Source: DASUAS01 sp963841415
GTDB lineage: Bacteria > Actinomycetota > Acidimicrobiia > IMCC26256 > DASPTH01
Assembly (NCBI GenBank): GCA_963841415.1
Contig: CAWJCN010000003.1
Coordinates: 372,001-436,000 of the forward strand
DNA length: 64,000 bases
Direction of reading: 5' to 3'
A program made the translations under genes and the position numbers. The notes beneath the pieces were generated by a model. It searched no databases. It saw only the letters and a program-made list of their open reading frames with translations, and was not told the origin of the DNA. Numbering within the stretch: position 1 is the stretch's first letter; every line of letters starts with the position of its first letter. This document shows, in pieces, positions 47,865 to 57,621 of this stretch.

Positions 47865-49991
47865 ATGTTGCATCGCATCGCTCGTAGCTCGCTTCACCAT
47901 CGGCGGCTCGTCGTCGCGCTGTGGGTTCTCGCACTCGTGGCCGCGGTGTTCGTCGGGCCCGTGCTCGCTGGCCGATACGCGAACAGTGGCCGGTTGCCGC
48001 ACACCGACTCCCAGGCCGCGTACGACTCCCTGGCCCGCGACTTCCCCCGCCAGCACGGTGACGAGGCCCGGATCGTCTTTGCCGACATCCGGCGCGACCG
48101 ACCCGCGATCGATGCCTACCTCTCAAGGGTCGCACGCATTGAGGGCGTGATCTCGGTGGAGTCACCGGTCGTGTCGCCGGGTGGGCACGTCGCGATCGTC
48201 CCGGTCACGACCGCCAACGGCGATTCCGATCATCCCGCCAGGACCGCGGATCGGATCCAGGCCCTTGCTCGACCGTTGCGCGATCGCGGGGTCGACGTGC
48301 AGTTCTCGGGCGTCTGGTTCGCCAAGGCGTCGATGCCGGCGAGCGAGGTCATCGGCGTCATCGCCGCGGTCGTGGTCTTGCTCCTCGCGTTCGGATCAGT
48401 GATCGCGATGGGTCTTCCGATCGTGAGCGCCCTCATCGGTGTCGCGGTGTCCCTTGCCGGTGTCGGAGTCATGGCCAACGTGCTCACGACACCGAGCTTC
48501 GTCCCGCAGGTCGCGGCGATGGTCGGAATCGGGGTCGGCATCGACTATGCGCTCTTCATCGTCACTCGCTACCGCAGCGCGCTGCATCGGACGGGATCAC
48601 CGGAAGCGGCGGTGCTGGAGGCGATGGCCACGTCCGGCCGTGCGGTGGTGTTCGCGGGGTTCACGGTCATGATCTCGGTGCTCGGGATCCTCCTGATCGG
48701 CGTGAGCTTCCTTCAGGGTCTCGCGGTCGGGACGTCGATCGCCGCCGCGGTTGCGGTGTTGGCCGCCGTCACCTTGCTGCCTGCGCTGCTCGGGTTCGTC
48801 GGGTTCACCATCGACCGGCTGAACGTCGGCCGGGCGACGAGCAACAAGGAGAGCCGGTGGCACCGCTGGGCGCGGTTCGTGCAGCGCCGGCCCACGGCAG
48901 TCGCGCTCGTCGGTCTCACGGTGCTGATCGTGGCTGCAGTGCCGGCGCTCGGGCTGCGACTCGGAAGTGCCGATGCCAGCAACGACCCGGTGTCGAGCAC
49001 GACCCACCGGGCCTACGACCTCATCGCCAAGGGATTCGGTCCGGGTGCGAACGGACCGATCCTCGTCGTCGCCGACACGACGGCGCCGGGGAGCGCGGCC
49101 GCGCTACCTCGTCTCGTCGCCGCGCTGCGTGACGCGCCCGACGTGCTGTCGGTGAGCCAGATGCGGCGCAATCCGAACGGCACCGCGGCGCTGGCGACAC
49201 TGACACCACGCTTGGCGCCGCAGGACGAGGCGACCAAGGCACTTCTGCTCGACCTCCGCCACCACGTCGTGCCGGACGCCGTTGCCGACAGCGGACTGCA
49301 GGTGCACCTCGGAGGGACGATCGCGAGCAGCGTCGACTTCACCGACGTCATGGCGGACCGACTCGCGATCTTCATCGGGGGTGTGCTGGTTCTGAGCTTC
49401 TTGCTCCTGATGGTGGTGTTCCGTTCGATCCTCGTGCCGCTCAAGGCCGTATTGATGAACCTGCTGTCGATCGGCGCCGCCTACGGCGTCGTGGTTGCGA
49501 TCTTCCAGTGGGGTTGGGGCGCCGGCATCCTCGGTGTCGGCAAGGCACCAATCGAACCATGGGTGCCGATGCTGATGTTCGCCATCGTGTTCGGGCTCTC
49601 CATGGACTACGAGGTATTCCTGTTGAGCGCGGTGCGCGAGCACTACGACCGCACCCATGTCAACGCCGAATCCGTCGCCGAAGGACTCGCCAGCACTGCC
49701 CGCGTCATCACCGCGGCCGCGCTGATCATGGTGTTCGTCTTCGGCAGCTTCGTCCTGTCCGACGTCCATGCCTTGAAGTTGATCGGGTTCGGGCTCGCGG
49801 TCGCGGTCGCCCTCGACGCGTCGGTCGTGCGGGTCGTGCTGGTGCCGGCGACAATGGAACTGCTCGGTGATGCCAACTGGTGGTTCCCCCGCTGGCTGGC
49901 GCGGGTCGTGCCCCGAGTGCACGTCGAGGCGGAAACGACCGGCGAGACCAAGACCCCTCGCGAGACCGAGCTCGTCGGAGCCGACCGGTGA
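47865..49991 (+). CDS. MMPL/RND-family membrane transporter
   Basis: A 708-residue protein with 12 predicted helices in two halves. GAGGA lies before the ATG. Each half has an extracellular loop and a helix pack: VALWVLALVAAVFVGPVLAG first, then VGIGVGIDYALFIVTRYR (the MMPL Asp-Tyr pair in helix 4), and in the second half FGLSMDYEVFLLSAVREHY. In actinobacteria such proteins export lipids or drugs. No accessory gene is attached. It lies downstream of the deleted BTAD remnant, so a former cognate regulator may be lost. Confidence 0.93.
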   Translation: MLHRIARSSLHHRRLVVALWVLALVAAVFVGPVLAGRYANSGRLPHTDSQAAYDSLARDFPRQHGDEARIVFADIRRDRPAIDAYLSRVARIEGVISVESPVVSPGGHVAIVPVTTANGDSDHPARTADRIQALARPLRDRGVDVQFSGVWFAKASMPASEVIGVIAAVVVLLLAFGSVIAMGLPIVSALIGVAVSLAGVGVMANVLTTPSFVPQVAAMVGIGVGIDYALFIVTRYRSALHRTGSPEAAVLEAMATSGRAVVFAGFTVMISVLGILLIGVSFLQGLAVGTSIAAAVAVLAAVTLLPALLGFVGFTIDRLNVGRATSNKESRWHRWARFVQRRPTAVALVGLTVLIVAAVPALGLRLGSADASNDPVSSTTHRAYDLIAKGFGPGANGPILVVADTTAPGSAAALPRLVAALRDAPDVLSVSQMRRNPNGTAALATLTPRLAPQDEATKALLLDLRHHVVPDAVADSGLQVHLGGTIASSVDFTDVMADRLAIFIGGVLVLSFLLLMVVFRSILVPLKAVLMNLLSIGAAYGVVVAIFQWGWGAGILGVGKAPIEPWVPMLMFAIVFGLSMDYEVFLLSAVREHYDRTHVNAESVAEGLASTARVITAAALIMVFVFGSFVLSDVHALKLIGFGLAVAVALDASVVRVVLVPATMELLGDANWWFPRWLARVVPRVHVEAETTGETKTPRETELVGADR

Positions 49992-50166
49992 ACCCTCAAC
50001 CGGGTCGGATCACCATCCGCAGACGGTTCGCGAGGTGTGCCGGAACTGCACACGGTGGAATTCGCGACCACGAACGCATCGGAGGCCCGGCGCTCCGCAC
50101 CGCCGGCCGAAGCTCGACGGCGGACTTGTCGAGCCGCACTCGACGCAACCATGAAGGAGGACTCCC

Positions 50167-50790
50167 ATGACCAGCCGCATCAAGCGCGTCTCCCGCTTCA
50201 GCACGGGGACCGTCGACATCCATCCTCAACACGCGTACCGGGGTCGGTCGCCGATGTACTAGTGGATCCTCACCTCCCGACGCTGGCTCGAAAGCCGCCC
50301 ATCAACGTCTACGTCATCGAGCACGCCGACGGCGTGGTCGTGTTCGACACGGGACAGGACCGAGCGTCGGTCACGGATCCGTCGTACTTTCCCGACGGCG
50401 CGAACGCCGTCATCTATCGCCGTCTCGCGCGCTTCCACGTCAGCCAGGACGAGACGTTGACCGCCGGCCTCGCACGGCTGGGCTACAGCACCGGCGACGT
50501 CACCACCGCCGTCGTGAGCCATCTTCAGCAGGATCACATCGTCGGAATCGGCGAGATTCCAGCCGCGGAGCTTCTCGTCTCTGACGGCGAGTGGCGGTCG
50601 CTGCATCGGCCGATGCCGGAGACCCGCGGCCTCCTGCGGGCCCACATCAACGTGCCCCACGCGAAGTGGAGGCCCATCACCTACCAACCCCTCGACGACC
50701 CAACATCCACGGCGTGCTCTTCCGCGCTGGTCTACTCGTCGCCGCCGCCTGGGTCCGACGCCATACCGCGATCATCCGAGTCGCGTCGCG
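50167..50790 (+). pseudogene. Metallo-beta-lactamase-fold lactonase, decayed
   Basis: The ATG at 50167 opens TSRIKRVSRFSTGTVDIHPQHAYRG, then hits a TAG (at 50260-50262, read as PMY-stop-W) and moves frame to PPINVYVIEHADGVVVFDTGQD, then YFPDGANAVIYRRLARF and AVVSHLQQDHIVGIG. The zinc motif HxHxDH should read HLHxDH but is HLQQDH. The tail after ITYQPLDDP is out of frame and unrecognisable. A nonsense codon, a frame change and a lost ligand together show real decay of an AHL-lactonase-like enzyme. Confidence 0.75.
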
Positions 50791-50849
50791 ACCGTGAGTC
50801 GTGGTCCCCGAGAAGTCAAACGTCCACCACCACCCGGTGTACCGCCGAC

Positions 50850-51343
50850 GAGCTCAGGTCAGTGAACGTCGTAGCTGGCGGATCCGATCGTTGTTGGGAC
50901 GCCAGCGGAGTCCCGGTGAGTTTCTCCGCTGCAGGCGATCTCCATCTTGTGAACGAGCTGGCCCGCCGATGGCATCGATCGACGGTTGCCACATCGTCCA
51001 CCGGTCGATGAGGCGGCGGCCGAGGAGTGTGCGGATCAATTCGAAGTCGAACCCGCCGTGCGCTTCGAGGGCGCCGAGAGGCCTCGATGTCGTTCGCGGC
51101 CATGTGCCGCAGGAGCGCGTCTCGTAGTTCCTCTCCGGTCGCGTAGGTCGCGACGAGGCGCCTGGTCTCGACCATGGTCGCTTCACTCCACCAGCGTCGG
51201 AAGAAGTGCGACGCGACTTCGGCTTCGACCGATGCGCGCCTCGTGAACCTGTCCTGCGTAGAACGCGGCGCCGATGGCACTCATGAGTCCGAGCGCACCG
51301 ATCGAGGTTGCGATCGTGGTCACCTGTTCGGCCCAGTTCGGCA
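50850..51343 (-). pseudogene. Decayed small membrane protein (DUF4760-like)
   Basis: On the minus strand the pieces appear in order but in three frames: MPNWAEQVTTIATSIGALGLMSAIGAAFYAG (a signal-anchor helix), then HFFRRWWSEATMVETRRLVATYATGEELRDALLRHMAAND, then FELIRTLLGRRLIDRWTMWQPSIDAIGGPA. This looks like a DUF4760-type helical membrane protein broken by at least two frame changes. I cannot name the true end. Family assignment is tentative. Confidence 0.45.
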
Positions 51344-51408
51344 TGGCTGCTCCAACGCGTCGGCTGAGTTGTTTGCACCACTCCTGGGACGCCACAGCCG
51401 CGGCGCCA

Positions 51409-52293
51409 TCACGGGGTTGTCCTGCAGTCCTTGAGAAGTTGAGCGAGCAATTCGGGTTGGTCCTCTTGTGGCCAGTGCGCCGCGTCGGGCACGAGGTGCA
51501 GCGATGCGTTCTTGAACAGACCTGCGATCTCGGCGGCGAGGGACGGGGTCAGGTAACGATCGGTTTCGCCGAAGATGATCGAGGCCGGCACCGCGAGGTC
51601 TCCGAGCACGCCGTCTTGGATGAGCGTGTCTTCGTCCTCCAAGACATCGAAGAGGCCCGCCGTCCAGGCGCGCACGGCTGGGAGGGCATCAGGCTGGCCG
51701 GCGTCGCCGAAGAACTGCGGGAGCACGGACCGTACGGCGATGCCGTCGGGGTTGAGAGCGTCCACTCCCCATTGATCTGCGGTGTGCTGCAGCAGCCAGA
51801 GACGCTGGCCGTCGTCGTCGACCATGGCGTTCGCGAGGTCCCTGAAGTCGGGATCGGCAAGCAGTCGGATCATCTCTGGTAGCTGGAGCGATGGCTGGTG
51901 TCCGAAGACGGTGTTGAGCAGAACGAGATGGGCTACCCGTTGGGGGTGGCTGACTGCGAAGGCGACGGCATCGGGCCCGGAAGCATCGTGACCAACGAGA
52001 ACCACGGGCGCGATGTCGAGGTCGTCAAGTACGGCTGCGATCTCGGCCAGGTGTTCGTCCGGAGCGAATCGGGCTGGATCGGGGCGATCGGACTGGCCGT
52101 ATCCGAGGAAGTCGAAGGCGACAGCGTGTCTCGGCGCGAGCTGCGGAATGAGCTTGTCGTAGATGCGGTGATCGTCCGGAAAGCCGTGCATCAAGACTAT
52201 TGGGGGATCCTGGCCAGGAACGTCGCGCACGAAGACGCTGCCGTGAGGCGTTTCGACTCGGCGCCCGTGGGTGAACACGTCAACTTCCGTCAT
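51409..52293 (-). CDS. Alpha/beta hydrolase with Asp nucleophile (epoxide hydrolase / dehalogenase type)
   Basis: A 294-residue protein from ATG 52293, with GGAAGGAA upstream. HGFPD at 36-40 gives the oxyanion hole, and the elbow GHDASG has Asp (D103) as nucleophile, as in epoxide hydrolases and haloalkane dehalogenases rather than Ser lipases. The catalytic His is in DAAHWPQED near residue 277, and an acid may lie in FGETDRYL. Substrate not predictable. Divergent from the BTAD regulator gene, which could control it. Confidence 0.9.
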   Translation of the reverse strand: MTEVDVFTHGRRVETPHGSVFVRDVPGQDPPIVLMHGFPDDHRIYDKLIPQLAPRHAVAFDFLGYGQSDRPDPARFAPDEHLAEIAAVLDDLDIAPVVLVGHDASGPDAVAFAVSHPQRVAHLVLLNTVFGHQPSLQLPEMIRLLADPDFRDLANAMVDDDGQRLWLLQHTADQWGVDALNPDGIAVRSVLPQFFGDAGQPDALPAVRAWTAGLFDVLEDEDTLIQDGVLGDLAVPASIIFGETDRYLTPSLAAEIAGLFKNASLHLVPDAAHWPQEDQPELLAQLLKDCRTTP

Positions 52294-52402
52294 CTGATTC
52301 CTTCCCTTCATCACACCGCGCCTCGGGTTGGAGCGGGGTTCACGGTTGAGTCGTTTCCTCGACGCATCGTGTCGACACCGGGTGGTAAGGGCACTCGGTG
52401 AG

Positions 52403-52450
52403 CGTCGTCGGGAGGGCTGTCGGGGTGCTTGCAAGACGCTGACAGCCGGG
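52403..52450 (+). promoter_or_regulatory. Conserved leader of the BTAD regulator, repeated at 47457
   Basis: TCGTCGGGAGGGCTGTCGGG, then GCTTGCA and CGCTGACAGC lies 18-65 bp before the GTG start. It is nearly the same as the sequence before the regulator remnant at 47457. Such conservation between an intact gene and a decayed copy suggests a promoter or regulator site; GTCGGGAGGGCTGTCGGG has two half-sites. Confidence 0.55.
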
Positions 52451-52467
52451 GCGTACGGTGGAGTGTC

Positions 52468-55400
52468 GTGGAGGTCCGGATCCTGGGGCCACTTGAGGTG
52501 CTCGACGACGACGGCGCTGCCGTCGACGTGGGTGGCTCGCGTCCGCGCACATTGCTGCTCGATCTTGCGTTGGCCGACGGGCACGTGGTTCCGGCCGACC
52601 GGCTGCTCGAGGATGTGTGGAGCGGCGAGCACACCCCAGCGCGGAATGGCTTGCAGGTGCACGTGTCGCGCTTGCGTCGGGCGCTGGGCGAGGATCGGAT
52701 CGCGACGCGCGGTGGCGGTTACGCGCTGGACCTCCCGCGAGACGCGCTCGACGCGGCTCGCTTCGACGGGCTCGCGGCGGAAGGTCGAGCAGCGCTTCGT
52801 GCGGGCGACGCCGAGGCGGCGGCGACGCTGCTGCGCGAGGCGCTCAGCCTGTGGCACGGTGACGCCCTCGTCGAGTTCGCTGAAAACGACTTCGCGCGAC
52901 CGGTGATCACCCGGCTCGAAGAGTCGCGGTTGACGACGATCGAAGACCGCGTCGACGCCGACCTGGCGCTCAGCCGCCATGCAGAGCTCATCGGTGAGCT
53001 CGAAGCGTTGGTGGAGGAGCATCCCTTGCGCGAGCGTTTCTGGGCGCAACTCATGACCGCGCTGTATGGGGCAGGTCGTCAGGCCGACGCGCTGCGTGCG
53101 TACCAACGGGCGCGCACGGTGCTGGCCGAGCAACTTGGCATCGACCCGGGGCCCGCGCTGCGCCGGGTCGAGGAAGCCGTGCTCCGGCAAGACCCGGCAC
53201 TCGCGTCATCGCCGCGCCCGCGGCCCGAGATCGCGCCCAACTCCACCAATCTGCCCGCAACGACGACCATGCTCATCGGCCGGGCGACCGAGATCGACGC
53301 CGCGGTCACACTGGTTCGCGACCATCGGGTGACGACGGTCCTCGGGCCCGGCGGCGTCGGCAAGACCCGCCTCGCGATCGAGGTCGGCCGCCACCTGCTC
53401 CCTGAGTTCGAGCACGGCGTGTACCTGGCCGACCTCGCGCCCATCGGCGACGCCGTCGGCGTCTCCAACGCGATCGCCGCCGCGCTGGGAGTCGCGGTGG
53501 AGTTCGGAGCAGGTGCATCGAGCGATCTGCGTCAGCGGTTGCGCGACTTCGTCCACGACCGTGACACGCTGCTGCTCCTCGACAACTGCGAGCACGTCGT
53601 CGCGCTCGCCGCGGAGATCGCCGAAGACCTTGTTGGCCAGAGCCCCACGCTGCGCGTCCTGACCACGAGCCGAGAACCGTTGATGATCGCTGGCGAGGTG
53701 CTCTGGCCGCTTGCGCCACTCCGATCGGAAGATGCCGTCGCGCTCTTTATGGAGCGCGCACAGGCAGCCGCACCTTCGTTCGAGTCGGCACGTGCCTCAC
53801 TCGAGACGGTCCGTGCGCTGTGTGAGCGGCTCGACTGCCTACCGCTCGCGATCGAACTCGCCGCCGCACGAATGCGCGCCTTCACACCCGCCGATCTCTT
53901 GAACCGGCTCGACGATCGCTTTCGCCTGTTGACTGCCGGCGCGCGCACCGCTCTCCCGCGTCAGCAGACACTGCGCGCCGTGATCGACTGGAGCTACGAC
54001 CTCCTGTTCGACGACGAACGCCGCGTGTTCGAACGCCTGTCCCTCTTTGCCGGGCGCTTCGGAATGGCGGCAGCCGAAGCGGTCTGCGCCGACGAGGCGA
54101 TCAGCGAGCTCGAAGTCGCGGAGCTGCTGGCCCGCCTCGTCGACAAATCGCTGGTGACCGCGTCCGACGCCGCGGGCACCGTCAGCTTCCGGCTGCTCCA
54201 GACACTCTCGCAATACGGCCGCGAACAGCTCGAGCGATCGGGGGACGCGCCGGCGACCCGCTCGCGGCACGCGTCGTACGTCGCGAACGTGGTCGAGGTT
54301 CCGGACCAGGCGCACGGGGCGGTCGAGGGACGCTGGTACGCCATGGTGGGTGAACTGCTCGACGACATCCGTCCCGCGATGGAATGGGCCGTCGAGTCGG
54401 GCGACGCGGACATCGCGTGTGCCATTGCGGCCGGACTTGGCTGGTTCTGGAACATGGGTGGCCGCATCGACAACACGTGGCGATGGATCACCGCCGCGCT
54501 CGCACTCGGAGAGCCGACACTGCCGAGCCGGCGGATCCGCGCGCTCGCATGGAGCGGGCCCGTCGGCTTGGTCCACGACAGCAAGCGTGCGATGGAACAC
54601 GGCGCCGAGGCCGTCGAACGGGCGCGCGCACTGGGCGACTACCCGACCATTGCCCTGGCGACGATGCTGCACTCATCCGCAATCTTCGACACCTTTCGTC
54701 GCACCGCGGCCGCGCAAGAACTCGCCGAAGAAGCACAGCGCGCGTTCATGGCGGTCGGTGACGGCTGGAGTCGCGCCATGGCGACCTGGCTCAGCGGCTC
54801 CATCCTGTTCGTCCACCACGACTACTCCGCCGCGCTCCCCAAGCTACGAGAAGCCGCCGCCCAATTCGACGAGATCGGAAACGCGTGGGGCCTCGCCCTC
54901 GCAATGCGTCACGTCGCCGACATCGAGGCAACGCTGGGGAACTATGACGAAGCCGAACGTGCGTTACAGCAGGCGATCCAGAGTTGGCACGCCCTAGGAG
55001 CCGCTGCTGTCTCGAGCGCGCTGACCTTGCGGCTCGCGAACGTGTACGCACTCGCCCGCCGATCCCAAGAGGCTGATGCCCTGTTCGATGAGGCGATTGC
55101 CGACGCAGAACGCCAGCGCTACGTACCCACTCTGGCGTTGGGGTACAACCTCTATGGCATCACCCTGCGCCGCCGCCACCGCCTCGACGAGGCCGAGAGC
55201 TACCACGAGGCTGCGCTCGCATTGTGCATCGATCGCGGGGCACCCGCCGGGCTGAGCTTGAGCCTCACGTCGCTCGGTTACCTCTCCGAGTGCCGCGGAG
55301 ATGTCACGGGCGCGGAGCAGCGTCACCTCGCCAGCCTCGACGCGGCGTGCGACGCCAGCGACGTTCGAGCGCAGGCGATGGCGCTCGCAGGTCTTGCGGG

Positions 55401-55617
55401 AGTGGCGTCACTGCGCGGTGACGACGAGGGTCTCGGCCGCTACCTCGGCGCCGCCACCGCGCTTCAGGAAGCGACAGGCGGGCCATTTGTCAAGACTGAG
55501 CGGACCGACATCGAACGGGCGCTCGAACGCGTCGGCGACCACGCGGCCATGCAAGCAGCGTTCAGTGCCGGTCACGCAGACCCCCAAGCGACGATTGCGC
55601 ACGCAAGACGCGCGTAG
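52468..55617 (+). CDS. BTAD / NB-ARC ATPase transcriptional regulator (AfsR/SARP-like), 1049 residues
   Basis: A GTG-started multi-domain regulator. Residues 1-90 are the OmpR-like winged helix (VRILGPLEVLDDDGAAVDVG, then NGLQVHVSRLRRALGEDRI). Residues 95-240 are the BTAD helical domain. The NB-ARC ATPase has Walker A GPGGVGKTR at 293-301 and Walker B LLLLDNCEH near 368-376. The last 400 residues are TPR-like repeats that likely sense a signal (e.g. GRGDVTGAEQRHLASLDAACDA-type units). Such proteins activate secondary-metabolite or resistance genes. The neighbours include MMPL, hydrolase and monooxygenase pieces. Complete in one frame. Confidence 0.93.
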   Translation: MEVRILGPLEVLDDDGAAVDVGGSRPRTLLLDLALADGHVVPADRLLEDVWSGEHTPARNGLQVHVSRLRRALGEDRIATRGGGYALDLPRDALDAARFDGLAAEGRAALRAGDAEAAATLLREALSLWHGDALVEFAENDFARPVITRLEESRLTTIEDRVDADLALSRHAELIGELEALVEEHPLRERFWAQLMTALYGAGRQADALRAYQRARTVLAEQLGIDPGPALRRVEEAVLRQDPALASSPRPRPEIAPNSTNLPATTTMLIGRATEIDAAVTLVRDHRVTTVLGPGGVGKTRLAIEVGRHLLPEFEHGVYLADLAPIGDAVGVSNAIAAALGVAVEFGAGASSDLRQRLRDFVHDRDTLLLLDNCEHVVALAAEIAEDLVGQSPTLRVLTTSREPLMIAGEVLWPLAPLRSEDAVALFMERAQAAAPSFESARASLETVRALCERLDCLPLAIELAAARMRAFTPADLLNRLDDRFRLLTAGARTALPRQQTLRAVIDWSYDLLFDDERRVFERLSLFAGRFGMAAAEAVCADEAISELEVAELLARLVDKSLVTASDAAGTVSFRLLQTLSQYGREQLERSGDAPATRSRHASYVANVVEVPDQAHGAVEGRWYAMVGELLDDIRPAMEWAVESGDADIACAIAAGLGWFWNMGGRIDNTWRWITAALALGEPTLPSRRIRALAWSGPVGLVHDSKRAMEHGAEAVERARALGDYPTIALATMLHSSAIFDTFRRTAAAQELAEEAQRAFMAVGDGWSRAMATWLSGSILFVHHDYSAALPKLREAAAQFDEIGNAWGLALAMRHVADIEATLGNYDEAERALQQAIQSWHALGAAAVSSALTLRLANVYALARRSQEADALFDEAIADAERQRYVPTLALGYNLYGITLRRRHRLDEAESYHEAALALCIDRGAPAGLSLSLTSLGYLSECRGDVTGAEQRHLASLDAACDASDVRAQAMALAGLAGVASLRGDDEGLGRYLGAATALQEATGGPFVKTERTDIERALERVGDHAAMQAAFSAGHADPQATIAHARRA

Positions 55618-55664
55618 CAATCGCGACGCCTGAACCTGCAGATGGAGGCATTCGAGCGCACTGG

Positions 55665-56262
55665 CTACGCCGCAGATGGTGCTCCGAACCAGGTGGTCAG
55701 CGCGGCAGGGAGGCCGGGATCGATCAGGGCTCCAACCCATGCAACGTGTCCGTCGGGTCGCACGAGGACGGCGGCAGGGGCAGCGATCGCGCCGAGCACC
55801 GGCAGCTCCCACAGACCTTCGTGTGTGGTGTTGATCAGCTGAACTCGATCCGCCCAAGGAGCGAGGTCGAACCCGCCGGGTTCGCCGAAGTTGATGAGCA
55901 CAGGCCGGGTCGCATGCAGCAGGCGGAAGACGCGCGTGGGACCGTCGGCAGTTTGCAGGTCGAGGTCGGGCATGCGCCGTCCGAGCAGCGGGTGTCCTGC
56001 TCCTAGGTCGTAGTGGATCTCGAGACCGGTGAGCGTCGCGGCGACGCGGCGGCGTGGCTCGTCCATGTGCAGCAGCTCGGTCATGGTGCCGCGGAGCGCC
56101 TGATGACGATCGTCGGGGGTGGCGAGCGCGACGGCTGCCATGGTGTGGTGCACAACGCGCGCGCCGATCGGCTATCGCTCGTCGTGATAGGTATCGAGGA
56201 GTTCGTCGGGCGAGGTCCCGTGGATCACCTGAGCGGCGGGAGACGACTTGACCGAGTTCACT
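55665..56262 (-). pseudogene. C-terminal fragment of an FAD-dependent aromatic monooxygenase
   Basis: The minus strand reads VIHGTSPDELLDTYHDER, then TAG, then PIGARVVHHTMAAVALATPD, and on through LTGLEIHYDLGAGHPLLGRRMPDLDL and RPVLINFGEPGG to the end at 55665. This is the end part of PheA/TetX-like PHBH monooxygenases, including the thioredoxin-like tail. The N-terminal FAD domain is missing, and a stop splits the piece. The part after the stop could still be made as a 162-residue protein from ATG 56153. It is decayed. Confidence 0.7.
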
Positions 56263-56276
56263 AACTCGCGGACCGG

Positions 56277-56888
56277 TCAGGACGGGATCGCGACCAGCAC
56301 GTACACCTCGGCGAATGCATGCCCTGTGCCCTGGAACCGCACGAAGCGCAGATCGAGCCACATGCCTGCGCTGCGCACCTTCACCCCCAGCCACCGGAGC
56401 CCCAGCCGGTCGAGGATCTCCCTCACCGCGACAGCGACGACGCTCGCGACCCACGTAGGCGCCTCGAGCGACACGATCCGGAACCCGGCATCGCCGAGCA
56501 GCGCATCAAGCCCGAGCGGTGTATAACGCCAGTAGTCGGTGCCGTGGAACGGGTGCATGAACGGCACCGCGATCACGAACCGACCGTTGGGGCGCAGCAC
56601 TCGTCGCGCCTCCGCGACCGCGCGGTCCGGGTGGCGGAAGTGCTCGAGGGTGTTGTCGCTCACGACGACGTCGAACGCTCCGTCGCGGAATGGGAGCCGG
56701 TGCGCGTCGCCTCGGATGGAGTTGCGCCCCACGGGGATGAAGTCGATGTTGACGTACTCGTAGCCGAGCTCGCCGAGGAACGCACGGTGCGTCCCTGGCC
56801 CACCACCGAGGTCGAGCGCTCGCCCGCTCCCGGGCGGTACGTGCGACTGAAGGGCACCCGGCACGGCGGGGAGCCTACGAGGTTCCAT
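56277..56888 (-). CDS. Class I SAM-dependent methyltransferase
   Basis: A 203-residue protein. The SAM-binding motif I is GRALDLGGGPGTHRAFLGEL at residues 22-41. Motif II holds the acidic VNIDFIPVG; motif III is FDVVVSDNTLEHFRHPDRAV, typical of Methyltransf_11. A hydrophobic stretch APTWVASVVAVAVREIL near 155 may hold it at the membrane or a lipid substrate. The acceptor is unknown. It stands alone, between a decayed monooxygenase and a small frame. Confidence 0.85.
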   Translation of the reverse strand: MEPRRLPAVPGALQSHVPPGSGRALDLGGGPGTHRAFLGELGYEYVNIDFIPVGRNSIRGDAHRLPFRDGAFDVVVSDNTLEHFRHPDRAVAEARRVLRPNGRFVIAVPFMHPFHGTDYWRYTPLGLDALLGDAGFRIVSLEAPTWVASVVAVAVREILDRLGLRWLGVKVRSAGMWLDLRFVRFQGTGHAFAEVYVLVAIPS

Positions 56889-56980
56889 GGCGGACGACGA
56901 AGTACTCGCCGAGGCTCGCGCTGATCGTCTCGTCGGTCCACTCGATGGCAGTCATGGGCACCTCGCAGTACCGTCGAACC

Positions 56981-57223
56981 GTGCCGCGTTTGACCGATCT
57001 CGAGGGCAAGGAGTACGTCGCCACGATCGAGGTGATGCAGATGATCCTCGATGAGGCCTGCGGCAATCCGGACGTCTGGTTGACACGTCGCGATGACTAC
57101 CTGGCGCTCGCCCGGAAGCTCGACGGGCTCAAGCTGCGGCGCCGGAGACGAGCGGAGCGAGCGGAGGTGTGTTGGTCTCGGTCTGCGAACAGTTCGCGGG
57201 CCACAGGGTGGAGGAAGAGGTAG
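56981..57223 (+). CDS. Short hypothetical frame
   Basis: An 80-residue frame with a GTG start (VPRLTDLEGKEYVATIEVMQ, then DEACGNPDVWLTRRDDYLALARKLDGLKLRRR). The sequence looks like real helical protein in its first 55 residues, then turns to Arg-rich tail. No ribosome site is clear. It overlaps the MmyB-like remnant on the other strand at its end. I am not certain that it is expressed. Confidence 0.35.
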   Translation: MPRLTDLEGKEYVATIEVMQMILDEACGNPDVWLTRRDDYLALARKLDGLKLRRRRRAERAEVCWSRSANSSRATGWRKR

Positions 57224-57545
57224 CGCGCGATGTCGCGCTGCTTGATGGCCAGCTGTCGAGCCCGGGAACAGGTGCAGCCCACTCGGATTCCACGCGAGCA
57301 AGTCACCGGTGCGGCCGACCACGGATGCGGGATTCGGGCGCAAGCTCTCGAGTGGCAGCTTGATACCCGCCGGCACAGTTCGGGTGGGTATTACAGCGGG
57401 AGGGTGTGACGCAACGCTTGCTGCGCGGGCGGCGAGCGCGCGCAGGTGCTCGTGTTCGTCGTGTGGCGAGCGGAGGGCGCCGACAACGACGACGAGTTCC
57501 TCGTCCGTCAGACGCGTCGAGCCCCTTTTCCAGGTCCGGTGCCCA
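57160..57545 (-). pseudogene. Remnant of an XRE/MmyB-like regulator
   Basis: The minus strand has, in one frame, LTDEELVVVVGALRSPHDEHEHLRALAARA then PASVVGRTGDLLAWNPSGLHLFPG, and in another frame KQRDIARYLFLHPVARELFADRDQ. In MmyB regulators these pieces follow one another in the ligand-binding domain (YVVGRxxDVLAWN then RxLARFxFLDPxARELFxDWD). The helix-turn-helix part is gone and the frame is broken, so this is debris. Confidence 0.6.
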
Positions 57546-57621
57546 TGCGCCGCGCTACGCCAAGGTGCCGGAGGTACCCAGACCGAGCGACGTGCGCTCG
57601 TCTGACAGCGTTCGCTGCCGC

